A stretch of 30,658 nt of DNA from Acholeplasmataceae bacterium UBA5769 (lineage in GTDB: Bacteria > Bacillota_I > Bacilli_A > Acholeplasmatales > Acholeplasmataceae): contig DIER01000021.1 of the NCBI GenBank assembly GCA_002418725.1, forward strand, positions 1 to 30,658. Reading direction: 5' to 3'. The position numbers were made by a program, and so were the translations under genes. Below are positions 15,480 through 23,423 of this stretch, piece after piece. Position 1 is the stretch's first letter. The number at the start of each line of letters is the position of its first letter. The notes beneath the pieces are model-generated. The model ran no database searches. It had not been told where the DNA came from and saw nothing but the letters and a program-made list of their open reading frames with translations.

Positions 15480-15598
15480 GTTAAAAAGCCCCCCATATCA
15501 TGTTTTCTCGTTAATCATATTGTATCACTGCCTAATCAAAAATCATAGACCTATTTATGAATAAAATGCCTATGTTTCATCCACTCAAAGGACATCGT

Positions 15599-15627
15599 TT
15601 GCATTGGTCTCTTCATGGGGTTATAAT
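15599..15627 (+). promoter_or_regulatory. Promoter of the DUF2249/UDG pair
   Basis: TTGCAT (15599-15604) and a perfect TATAAT (15622-15627) are separated by 17 bp. The ATG lies 24 bases further, with AAAGGA between. Confidence 0.8.
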
Positions 15628-15650
15628 GAAAGCATGAAAGGAATGATCTA

Positions 15651-15896
15651 ATGAAAACAATCGATGCAAGACTCTATGAGCCTAAAGATAAACACAATAA
15701 AATCTTTGAACTGTTTTTCAGTTTAAATGTAGGAGAATCGATGATGCTGATCAACGATCACGATCCAAAACCTCTCTACTACCAGTTCGCGATCGAATAT
15801 CCAGAAACCTTTGACTGGGTTTACCAAACCAAGGGTCCTGAAATCTATGAAATCATGATCACCAAAACCAACACGGTGTCCTCTAAAGTATCATGA
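15651..15896 (+). CDS. DUF2249 domain protein
   Basis: This 81-residue single-domain protein matches the DUF2249 (COG4309) pattern: DAR near the start, then LNVGESMMLINDHDPKPLYYQF, then W and a closing GPEIYEIMITK. The fold is related to TusA/SirA, and members often sit near nitrogen-oxide or redox functions. The biochemical role is not established. The start has AAAGGA at 8 bases and follows a good promoter. Its stop overlaps the start of the next gene in ATGA, so the two are translationally coupled. Confidence 0.85.
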   Translation: MKTIDARLYEPKDKHNKIFELFFSLNVGESMMLINDHDPKPLYYQFAIEYPETFDWVYQTKGPEIYEIMITKTNTVSSKVS

Positions 15897-16477
15897 AGGC
15901 ATTAGCTGAAATCAAGCAGCAGATGATGCAAGATGAAAGCAATCTCACCTACACCAAAAACGGGCATGAGCCTCTCTATCTTGTGAGTCCTCATGCCCGT
16001 ATTTTGATTGTAGGACAAGCACCTGGCATCAAAGCTCAAACCTCAAGACTGACATGGAACGATTTAAGTGGCGACCGTTTAAGGAGTTGGCTTGGTGTTT
16101 CAAGAGATGATTTTTATAACCCCGAACTTTTCGGTATGCTTCCCATGGATTTCTATTACCCTGGTAAAGGAAAATCAGGTGATCTTCCACCTAGAAAATG
16201 ATTTGCTGAAAAATGGCATCCACTCATCTTAAAACATCTTCCTAACATCAAACTTATCCTACTGATCGGTCAGTATGCACAAGCCTATTATTTAAAAGAT
16301 TCTATGAAATCTACACTCACTGAAACCGTAAAAAACTATCAATCATATTTACCTCTATATTTTCCTTTAGTTCATCCTTCACCACGCAACGTGGGTTGGC
16401 ATAAACACCATCCTTGGTTTGAATGTGATGTCATTCCCAAACTCAAAGAACGAGTTCATCAAATCTTACAAAAATAG
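15893..16477 (+). pseudogene. Uracil-DNA glycosylase family protein interrupted by an in-frame TGA
   Basis: The frame from 15893 encodes 102 residues and meets TGA at 16199-16201. In the same frame it then continues without another stop to TAG at 16475-16477, giving about 194 codons, the usual length of this family. Motif 1 (IVGQAPGIKAQ) and the WNDLSGDRLRSWLGV stretch lie before the TGA. FAEKWHP, a LLIGQYAQ strand and motif 2 HPSPRNVGW lie after it. Both parts are needed for uracil excision. The context LPPRK*FAEKWHP suggests a lost Gly (GGA to TGA, one change). The decay appears recent, since no other lesion is visible. Sequencing error or readthrough are alternatives. It is coupled to the DUF2249 gene by a 4-base overlap. 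Confidence 0.85.
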
Positions 16478-16508
16478 CCCTATATCTAGGATATAAGGCT
16501 TTTTCTTT
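16476..16508. terminator. Bidirectional intrinsic terminator
   Basis: A stem with outer AGCC/GGCT and inner TATATC/GATATA (one C/A mismatch) is followed by TTTTCTTT on the plus strand and ATTTTTG on the minus strand. It overlaps the stop of the glycosylase pseudogene and lies between it and the convergent GH43 gene. Confidence 0.78.
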
Positions 16509-16513
16509 CGGTA

Positions 16514-17428
16514 CTACGATTCATTTTTTGTCCCTATCGTTGGTCCAAAAACATAGAGTTTACCCTCTTTTATGTCTAATACATCCATGAAAACTTGCCT
16601 GTTTTCAGATGGTGCATCTTGATGTGTATGCACATGATATATACAATACATCTTTCCATCAGGACCAAGTGTCACTGAATTGTGTCCAGGACCAGAAATC
16701 ATGTTGGGAACTGATTTAAGAACTGGATTCTCGCTTGCTTTTACAAACGGCCCTAAAGGAGATTTTGATGTTGCATAACCTATGGAATAGGTGTGAGAAG
16801 CATAAAAACCTCCTGAATACATCAAATAATATGTATCTTCTTTTTTGAGCATAAAGGGTCCTTCATTCCAGCGCCAATCCCCGGTGATGATTTCCCAATC
16901 TTGTTCCGGTTTCAAAACAAGCTTAGGTTCTGTGATCATTTTGGTCAAACTTTCATCGAGTTCTGCCACATAGATATGACTTTCATGTCGACCATCAACC
17001 ATATGTTCTGAGCAGTCTTTATCAAAATAGAAATAATACTTTCCTTGATCTTTGAATACATGACCATCAATGGCTGCATATCCATGATCAAACATGGGTT
17101 TTCCATCATGGACATCAAGAAATGGACCCAGTGGATGTTTTGATGTTGCAACACCGATACGTAGCGAATGGGTATCTTTTGCTCTAGCAGAATAATGCAT
17201 GATAAACTCACCATTGTGATAAACAACTTCAGGTGCCCAATAGTCTTTGTAGCCAAAACTTCTTTCACTCATTTGGTAAACTTGGTTAGGTTTTGACCAG
17301 TGTATTAAGTCTTTAGATGTCCAGCAATAAAAACCATCAATAAATGATGTTGCATAAAGGTAATACACATCGTGATGTTTTAATACGAACGGATCACCAA
17401 TATTTGTTATTCCAATCGGATTAGTCAT
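16514..17428 (-). CDS. GH43 family glycoside hydrolase, cytoplasmic
   Basis: This 304-residue protein has no signal peptide. It shows the five-bladed propeller pattern of GH43, with candidate catalytic residues D12 (GDPF), D121 (AIDGHVF) and E189 (WNEGPF). GH43 enzymes are arabinofuranosidases, beta-xylosidases and arabinanases. As a cytoplasmic enzyme it would finish hydrolysis of imported oligosaccharides. It is the last gene of the operon and overlaps the GH2 stop by four bases (ATGA). The exact substrate cannot be set from sequence alone. Confidence 0.92.
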   Translation of the reverse strand: MTNPIGITNIGDPFVLKHHDVYYLYATSFIDGFYCWTSKDLIHWSKPNQVYQMSERSFGYKDYWAPEVVYHNGEFIMHYSARAKDTHSLRIGVATSKHPLGPFLDVHDGKPMFDHGYAAIDGHVFKDQGKYYFYFDKDCSEHMVDGRHESHIYVAELDESLTKMITEPKLVLKPEQDWEIITGDWRWNEGPFMLKKEDTYYLMYSGGFYASHTYSIGYATSKSPLGPFVKASENPVLKSVPNMISGPGHNSVTLGPDGKMYCIYHVHTHQDAPSENRQVFMDVLDIKEGKLYVFGPTIGTKNES

Positions 17429-19179
17429 AATTTAACTCCATTTATCTCTTTATATTCTTCAAAACTTAACTTGGGTTCTCGCTCAGGTGTCAAAACACCA
17501 TTCACTTCTTGTTCAACGTCGGTTGTCTGTGTCAAACAGTACCCCGAAAAGAGCGGATGATCCATCAATGCTTTGGTTAATCCCTTTAAGCGATGATAGA
17601 AATCTTTTTTACTCTCGACTTTAGCACCATAACCCCAACCTTCATCTTGAGTGAAAGCAACACCACCGTATTCTGAAAAAAGGATGGGTTGACCTTCATC
17701 TTTAAACCCTGATGCGAAAATGTCTCTCACACGTGTTTTATTGACGATGCTTTGATTCATTAAGCCTAAAACATCTTCATACATCACTTTAAGTTCATGT
17801 CCCTCAGAGACATAATTATGAATGGTTATAATATCGGATGTCGTATGTTCCCAACCATCATTCGAAATGACAAAACGTGAATCATCATAACCCTTGGTCA
17901 AATGATATAAACTAAGGGAAAATTGCTGTTGAAGTTGCTGGTTTTTAACATGCGGAATGCCCCAAGATTCATTAAAAATAACATATGTCATGATCGATGT
18001 ATAGTGTCCATATTGTCTTAAGATACTTAACCATTCTTTTGTCATTTTTTCCATCATACGTGGACTGAATTCATATGCAGATGGCATTTCTAACCAAACA
18101 TAAACGCCTAATATATCAGTTAAATAATAAAATCTTTCATCTTCAATTTTCTGATGTTTACGAATGCCATTAAACCCCATCTTTTTGGTTAGCTCAATGT
18201 CTTTCAAGAGCGCATCAACCGATGGTGCTGTTAAACCTGATTCTCTCCAATACCCTTGATCCAAAAGCATTTTCAAGTAGACTGGCTCATCATTCAAATA
18301 GAGGGTTCTATCTTTGCTCTTCCATGAACGCATGCCTACATAGGATTTCGCTTCATCAAGCAACATATTTTCATCTCTCACCTGAAAAACAATGTCATAT
18401 AAGTGAGGGTGGTGTTCATTCCACGTCATCAGTTTAAACTGATCTTCTTCCGTCCGCATCGATACACGAAAATGGCCAAATGAGTTTTTTAGTGTCTCAG
18501 AAACATGGACAATCTCTTTCCCATTAAATGAAACATACATCCAAAGCGAAAGGCCTTCTTTAAAACCTTCAATCTCATAACTTACATCCAGCATAATGTC
18601 TTCATTCATGGGTTTAATCAGAACATGCTTCACATAACTTTGATTTAAAAACTCTAACCAAACACTTTGGTATAACCCTGTGGTTTCAACATACCAACAA
18701 CCAAAGTTCTCACTTTTCCAACGTTGTTTACCTCTGGGTTGTTCGGTATCCCATGTATCTTTAACACGAACAACAATCTCATTTTCTCCTTGGATGAGAA
18801 CATGACTCACATCAAAGGTTAAGCGATGATAACCACCAACTTCGTGCCCAATATGAATACCGTTGACCCAAAGATCAGTCTCATAATCGCTTTTTTCGAA
18901 ATGGATAAGTGTCGTTTCTTTGTGCTCAATCCATACTTTCTTTTGGTACCAAACGATAGGATGGTATGTTTGATCATGAATCCCACTCATCTTCGTTTGA
19001 AAACTAAAGGGGACGATAATGTCCATCTCTTTTTCCCAACGTTTATACCATCTATCTTTAATTCCAACATCTAAATCATCAAACCGAAAATCCCAGATGC
19101 CGTCAAGCAACATAAAATGAGGTCTCGTAAGCATGGGACGTGGATGATCATTGATATGACATTTAGGGTAATTGATCAT
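17425..19179 (-). CDS. GH2 family glycoside hydrolase, cytoplasmic
   Basis: The 584-residue protein has the GH2 order: a sugar-binding jelly-roll domain (about 1-180), an Ig-like domain (about 182-285), and a TIM barrel with the acid/base E404 in IFNESWG and the nucleophile E503 in FSEYGG. GH2 includes beta-galactosidases, beta-glucuronidases, beta-mannosidases and exo-acting arabinosidases. It is shorter than LacZ and without its C-terminal domains, closer to beta-glucuronidase size. No signal peptide is present. The gene starts one base after the permease stop, with no clear Shine-Dalgarno, so it probably relies on coupling. The specificity is not resolved. Confidence 0.93.
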   Translation of the reverse strand: MINYPKCHINDHPRPMLTRPHFMLLDGIWDFRFDDLDVGIKDRWYKRWEKEMDIIVPFSFQTKMSGIHDQTYHPIVWYQKKVWIEHKETTLIHFEKSDYETDLWVNGIHIGHEVGGYHRLTFDVSHVLIQGENEIVVRVKDTWDTEQPRGKQRWKSENFGCWYVETTGLYQSVWLEFLNQSYVKHVLIKPMNEDIMLDVSYEIEGFKEGLSLWMYVSFNGKEIVHVSETLKNSFGHFRVSMRTEEDQFKLMTWNEHHPHLYDIVFQVRDENMLLDEAKSYVGMRSWKSKDRTLYLNDEPVYLKMLLDQGYWRESGLTAPSVDALLKDIELTKKMGFNGIRKHQKIEDERFYYLTDILGVYVWLEMPSAYEFSPRMMEKMTKEWLSILRQYGHYTSIMTYVIFNESWGIPHVKNQQLQQQFSLSLYHLTKGYDDSRFVISNDGWEHTTSDIITIHNYVSEGHELKVMYEDVLGLMNQSIVNKTRVRDIFASGFKDEGQPILFSEYGGVAFTQDEGWGYGAKVESKKDFYHRLKGLTKALMDHPLFSGYCLTQTTDVEQEVNGVLTPEREPKLSFEEYKEINGVKL

Positions 19180-20025
19180 TTATTTAATACCCGTGCGGGC
19201 AACTCCTTCAATAATTTTATCTTGTAATAAGGCGTACACAATCACCACTGGAACAATCGCCAAAATAGCTGCTGCCATGGTTAAACCGTAATCATAATTA
19301 TAGGTGCCTGCAATTTTTGAAAGCCCAACAGGTAATGTCCACATACTTGCATCGACACCTGAAAACTGAATCAATGGCCATAAGTAGTCATTCCAGTTCC
19401 CCATAAACGCGAACAATGCAGCAACCAAAAATGCTGATTTCGATAATGGCATTACTATTTTTATGAAAATACCAAAATTATTTAATCCATCAATTTTCGC
19501 ACTCTCTACAAGTTCATAAGGTATACCTAAGAAAAACTGTCTTAATAGGAACATCCCAAAAACACCACCGAGTCCCGGAATGATTAAAGATAACCATGAA
19601 CCGAACCATCCAAGATCAATGGTCATCGTGATCAGCGGTACGAGGTTGATGACCGTGGGTATCATGGTTGTGCTTAAGATGATCCAAAAAATCTGGTCGC
19701 GATATTTAAAGCGTAAAATAGCAAACGCATACGCTGCAAAACTAACGATGATTAAATATAAGACTGTATAGCTTCCAGCGATGATAAAACTGTTTAACAT
19801 CCATCGCATCACAGGTGTATCTGGACGATTAAACAGTCCACGATAATGTTGTAACGTCCAAAATTCAGGAAATAAACTCGTTGGATTTGAGGAAATGTCT
19901 TGTGGTGTTTTAAAGCTGGTTGCTAGACCCCAAACCAAAGGCATAAGCCACAAGATAGAGATGATGAGTAAAACGACAAAACTGATTGTTTTTCGTTTGT
20001 TTTGTACAGAACGAATCGCCATCAT
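19180..20025 (-). CDS. Carbohydrate ABC transporter permease (MalG/UgpE type)
   Basis: This 281-residue protein has six membrane spans. The EAA loop ELVESAKIDGLNNFGIFIKIVMP near residues 180-205 contacts the ATPase. The C-terminus is LQDKIIEGVARTGIK, typical of the family. It forms the channel with the permease encoded just upstream. The start overlaps that gene's stop (ATGA) and is preceded by GAGAGGTG. No ATPase is encoded in the operon, so a shared MsmX-like ATPase elsewhere is assumed. Confidence 0.95.
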   Translation of the reverse strand: MMAIRSVQNKRKTISFVVLLIISILWLMPLVWGLATSFKTPQDISSNPTSLFPEFWTLQHYRGLFNRPDTPVMRWMLNSFIIAGSYTVLYLIIVSFAAYAFAILRFKYRDQIFWIILSTTMIPTVINLVPLITMTIDLGWFGSWLSLIIPGLGGVFGMFLLRQFFLGIPYELVESAKIDGLNNFGIFIKIVMPLSKSAFLVAALFAFMGNWNDYLWPLIQFSGVDASMWTLPVGLSKIAGTYNYDYGLTMAAAILAIVPVVIVYALLQDKIIEGVARTGIK

Positions 20026-20954
20026 GCGTCACCTCTCTTCTTGATTATTCTTGCTTGAACAACGCTGATCACTATCATGAGAATCCCCATCGAGACAGCC
20101 ATAGCGGTTGCGATTCCAGGATTTGAATTCGTACCAAATGCCAACGGTCGAATGCGCATCATGAGAACCGTTGTCGAAAAATCTGGTCCTCCATTAGTCA
20201 ACAAATCAGGTTGTCCATAAACGCCAAAGGATGCTAATACTGTGGTGATCATCACAATTAACATTTGAGGTGCTAAACTAGGCATTGTGATAAATCGAAA
20301 TGTTTGTATATAAGAAGCTCCATCAATAGCTGCTGCTTCATATAGTGTTTTATCGATATTTTTTAAACCTGCACCTAAAATGACCATATTGGTTCCCATA
20401 GTCCACCAAATCGTTACTGCAATAATGGAGATCCATGCCCAAGGTTGTGATACCAAAAAGGGGATCTCATTGAGTCCTAATTCGAGAAGTACAGAGTTAA
20501 TAAAACCACCGTTGGTATAAAACTGCCATTTCCAAATCAAAATGACACTCGAAATCGATAATACGGTTGGCATAAATAAAATGGTGCGGAAAATTTTATA
20601 TCCCTTAGGTTCATGATCGATGAGTGCAGCTAAAATCAATGGAATTAGGACTAAAAAAGGGACAGAAAACACAACAAATATCAACGTATTTTTTAACCCT
20701 GACCAAAAGTATCGATAATAGATGCCTTCTGACTCAAACCAAATACGTCGGTAGTTATCAAAACCAACAAACGTTGTTTGATCTGGATAGAATAAATTCC
20801 AATTAAAGAAACTGATGACAAGTCCATAAATAAATGGAAAGATGAAGAAGACGGAAAAAATCAATAAATAAGGTAATAGGAATGCGTATGCACTCGCATG
20901 ATCTTTAATCACCCTGATTTTCCGTCTTTTTTTAGCTTCTAAAGAGAGTTGCAT
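20022..20954 (-). CDS. Carbohydrate ABC transporter permease (MalF/UgpA type)
   Basis: This 310-residue protein has six membrane spans and a cytoplasmic basic N-terminus. The EAA loop reads LYEAAAIDGASYIQTFRFITMP around residues 205-226. It is the MalF-like partner of the permease encoded next. The start has AAAGGA upstream and lies 11 bases after the binding-protein stop. The substrate is most likely a plant-type oligosaccharide, inferred from the flanking GH43 and GH2 genes. Confidence 0.95.
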   Translation of the reverse strand: MQLSLEAKKRRKIRVIKDHASAYAFLLPYLLIFSVFFIFPFIYGLVISFFNWNLFYPDQTTFVGFDNYRRIWFESEGIYYRYFWSGLKNTLIFVVFSVPFLVLIPLILAALIDHEPKGYKIFRTILFMPTVLSISSVILIWKWQFYTNGGFINSVLLELGLNEIPFLVSQPWAWISIIAVTIWWTMGTNMVILGAGLKNIDKTLYEAAAIDGASYIQTFRFITMPSLAPQMLIVMITTVLASFGVYGQPDLLTNGGPDFSTTVLMMRIRPLAFGTNSNPGIATAMAVSMGILMIVISVVQARIIKKRGDA

Positions 20955-20965
20955 ACAGTTCCTTT

Positions 20966-22267
20966 CTAGCTTCTAGCTTCTTGTAATAAGAGTAGTGCTT
21001 CTTCAACGGCCGCATTTAATAGCAGCTGTGCATTATAATTTTTATTTGACATCGCTGCCGTAACTCTTGAATAAACCGGTGAAAAAGCCTGATGGAAATA
21101 AGGGGATTGTGCAGAAATTCTAAAGTTTGAGATATCACCAAATCCAGCATGATAAGGAAGCGCTTGATACTCTGTGGTTGCTCTCGCGATGTTTGATGCA
21201 GGAATTTGACCAGCGGTTGCCCAGATATATGAATGGTCACCAAGGTATTTCACAAATGTCATAATCGCTTCTTGACGACGCTCAGTCATATCTACAGATG
21301 GCTTAGGAACGACAAAGGTATGTGATCTTACGGGGATTTGGTTTTTCGTTGCTGTATCTGATAAATTAAACATTTGAGATACGGGAAGCACACCAAAATT
21401 GATACCTGATTCTATCATGCTATTAAGCATCCAACTGCCTTGAATATGAAACAACGCTTTGCCTGTTTGAAACATGAATAAATCTTGGTCAACACCTAAG
21501 TTAAGGGGTGATAAATTTTCAACATGTATCAAATCCGTTAAGGCTTTAAGTGCATTGATTCCTTGTGTGGTGTTATAAGCAGGATCGCCGTTTTGATCAA
21601 TTTCTAACCCATTATTTTGGTATAAAGAAGCTGTAAATAGCCATTCGGATGGCCACGTTGTAGAAAGAGGTAATCCCCAGAATTGACTGCTGGTTACCTT
21701 TTCACCTGTTTGGACAGTCTTTGCAGCAGAAATCAACTGCTCACGGTTCGTTGGTACACTTAAACCGTATTTATCCAATAAATCCTTGTTATAGTAAATC
21801 CCTACAGTGTGCACATCAAGGGGCACACCATAAAGTTTATTTTCAAAATAGAGAGAATTAAAAATATCTTTCATGTAGTCCGAAGATTTGATATCCACAC
21901 CAGATGTTTCAATATAACTTTCAAGCGGTACAATCAAACCGGTATTCGCGTAACTTTGCACCAAATAAGAATGCATAATCATGACATCCGGACCTTTCTT
22001 CATTGGAACTAATAAGTTGATATTCGTATAATAATCCACTTCATTGGTGAATGTTTCAATCACTTCAATGTTATCTTTGTGCTCTTGATTGAATTGTGCA
22101 ATAAGTCCTCTCATCACAGAACCATCCGCACCAGTCAGTGAATTCCAAAATTTTAAACTAATTTTCCCACCTTCGTCGGTAGGAACTGTTGTTCCTCCAC
22201 CACCACGACATGCAACAAACGTCAGCGCAGCAGCAACTATCATCATCAATACCATGATTTTTTTCAT
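20966..22267 (-). CDS. Sugar ABC transporter substrate-binding lipoprotein
   Basis: This 433-residue protein has a lipoprotein signal ending FVAC (C20), followed by a Gly-rich linker and an extracellular solute-binding protein (family 1) fold. Features include LKFWNSLTGADG after the linker, GKALFHIQGSWML and VPKPS. It captures oligosaccharides at the cell surface and delivers them to the two permeases encoded downstream. The start has AAGGAGG at 6 bases. A perfect 9-bp hairpin stands just upstream and may protect the mRNA end so that this abundant component is made in excess. Confidence 0.94.
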   Translation of the reverse strand: MKKIMVLMMIVAAALTFVACRGGGGTTVPTDEGGKISLKFWNSLTGADGSVMRGLIAQFNQEHKDNIEVIETFTNEVDYYTNINLLVPMKKGPDVMIMHSYLVQSYANTGLIVPLESYIETSGVDIKSSDYMKDIFNSLYFENKLYGVPLDVHTVGIYYNKDLLDKYGLSVPTNREQLISAAKTVQTGEKVTSSQFWGLPLSTTWPSEWLFTASLYQNNGLEIDQNGDPAYNTTQGINALKALTDLIHVENLSPLNLGVDQDLFMFQTGKALFHIQGSWMLNSMIESGINFGVLPVSQMFNLSDTATKNQIPVRSHTFVVPKPSVDMTERRQEAIMTFVKYLGDHSYIWATAGQIPASNIARATTEYQALPYHAGFGDISNFRISAQSPYFHQAFSPVYSRVTAAMSNKNYNAQLLLNAAVEEALLLLQEARS

Positions 22268-22292
22268 ATATTTCCTCCTTCATCACGCATGA

Positions 22293-22313
22293 AGAAGGGC
22301 AAGATGCCCTTCT
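22293..22313 (-). promoter_or_regulatory. Intercistronic hairpin before the binding-protein gene
   Basis: Perfect arms of 9 bp (AGAAGGGCA and TGCCCTTCT) enclose a 3-base loop, starting right after the GH43 lipoprotein stop. No T run follows, so it is more likely an mRNA-stabilising or processing element than a terminator. Confidence 0.65.
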
Positions 22314-22314
22314 A

Positions 22315-23415
22315 TTAACTGCGTGGTGTGATATAAGGTACCACTTTTTCCTGATTTGATGGCATCGTTGATTGGACATACGGCCATCCTTGTTCATTCC
22401 ATATGAGTAAATCTATCATTAAACTTCTTCTTGGAGAATTCCCAAAATTGGGGGCATCACTCGTATCAAATGCATGATATAGAATCCAGAAATCCCCGCG
22501 ATCATCTTGCGCAACTGCATTGTGCCCAGGACCCTTGAAATAAGAACTACTCATCAATACTTGAAAACCACGATAAGTACCGAGCATACTTCTGCCTTCA
22601 TGATCGATATATGGTCCCATAGGATTGGTTGATCGACCAACTCTCACATTATAAGTACTGTTATGGCCATCACAGCACGTGCCAGATGATAAAAACATGT
22701 AATAATAATTATCTTTTTTTAAAATATAAGGCGCTTCATAAGTGGCTGCATTCCATGAAGTTGCTGTATCAAGGCCAGCTAATAAAACCTTTGTATGTTT
22801 AGCCTGATCACCATCTTTTAAAGCAAGACCATCTGCTGTAAGCTCTACGCCGTAAATACCACGAAATGATCCCCATATCATGTAAACCTTCCCCTCGGCT
22901 TCAAATACTGTCGGATCAATAGAATTATTAACCTCAATATCTAATGAGCGGAGGATTGGCCCTTGATCCGTCCATGGGCCAAGGGGATGGTTTGCTGTGG
23001 CTACACCTATACCAGGATTGGGGTCTCCCCAGGTTGAAAGTGAATAATATAAATTAAACGTATCTCCTATTTTCACAATATCCGGTGCCCAGAGTCCTGC
23101 ATTGGGCGTTCCCCATGTAGGTCTTGTCTGCAACGTAAATGCACTGGTTTCATACGTCCAAGTCACTAAATCAGTAGACGAAAGAATCGGTGTATACTTT
23201 ACACCATACTCATCACCCCATTGACCATAATCTTGGGTGCCAAACGCATAATAAACGCCCTCATGACGAATGACTGCTGGATCAGCAAGAATGGGTTCAT
23301 AGACAGGATTTAAATACGTTTTTGTTTCAATAGGTTCTGTTGGTTCTTCTTTTTGACAAGATGTTAAAAAAGTGATTGCCAAAAGAAAGATGAATACTGT
23401 ATAAAGTTTCTTCAT
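22315..23415 (-). CDS. GH43 family glycoside hydrolase, surface lipoprotein
   Basis: The 366-residue protein has a lipoprotein signal ending LTSC (C20). A GH43 propeller follows, with D45 (LADPAV), D167 (NSIDPTVF) and E227 (YEAPYI) at the catalytic positions, and GPGHNAVAQ near the end as in endo-arabinanase-like members. Outside the cell it would cut polysaccharide or remove side chains before import. It follows the carbohydrate-binding lipoprotein gene by 8 bases. Together with the cytoplasmic GH43 it makes a two-compartment pair. The substrate, arabinan or arabinoxylan, is inferred. Confidence 0.92.
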   Translation of the reverse strand: MKKLYTVFIFLLAITFLTSCQKEEPTEPIETKTYLNPVYEPILADPAVIRHEGVYYAFGTQDYGQWGDEYGVKYTPILSSTDLVTWTYETSAFTLQTRPTWGTPNAGLWAPDIVKIGDTFNLYYSLSTWGDPNPGIGVATANHPLGPWTDQGPILRSLDIEVNNSIDPTVFEAEGKVYMIWGSFRGIYGVELTADGLALKDGDQAKHTKVLLAGLDTATSWNAATYEAPYILKKDNYYYMFLSSGTCCDGHNSTYNVRVGRSTNPMGPYIDHEGRSMLGTYRGFQVLMSSSYFKGPGHNAVAQDDRGDFWILYHAFDTSDAPNFGNSPRRSLMIDLLIWNEQGWPYVQSTMPSNQEKVVPYITPRS

Positions 23416-23423
23416 GATGCCTC

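Noticed and set aside
16199..16201. TGA read as tryptophan
   Set aside because: Many genes in the window end in TGA and use TGG for Trp, and Trp does not suit the family at this position.
18826..19074. Plus-strand 82-codon frame and similar frames opposite the GH2, permease and lipoprotein genes
   Set aside because: They are antisense shadows of clear coding genes, with no ribosome sites or family similarity.
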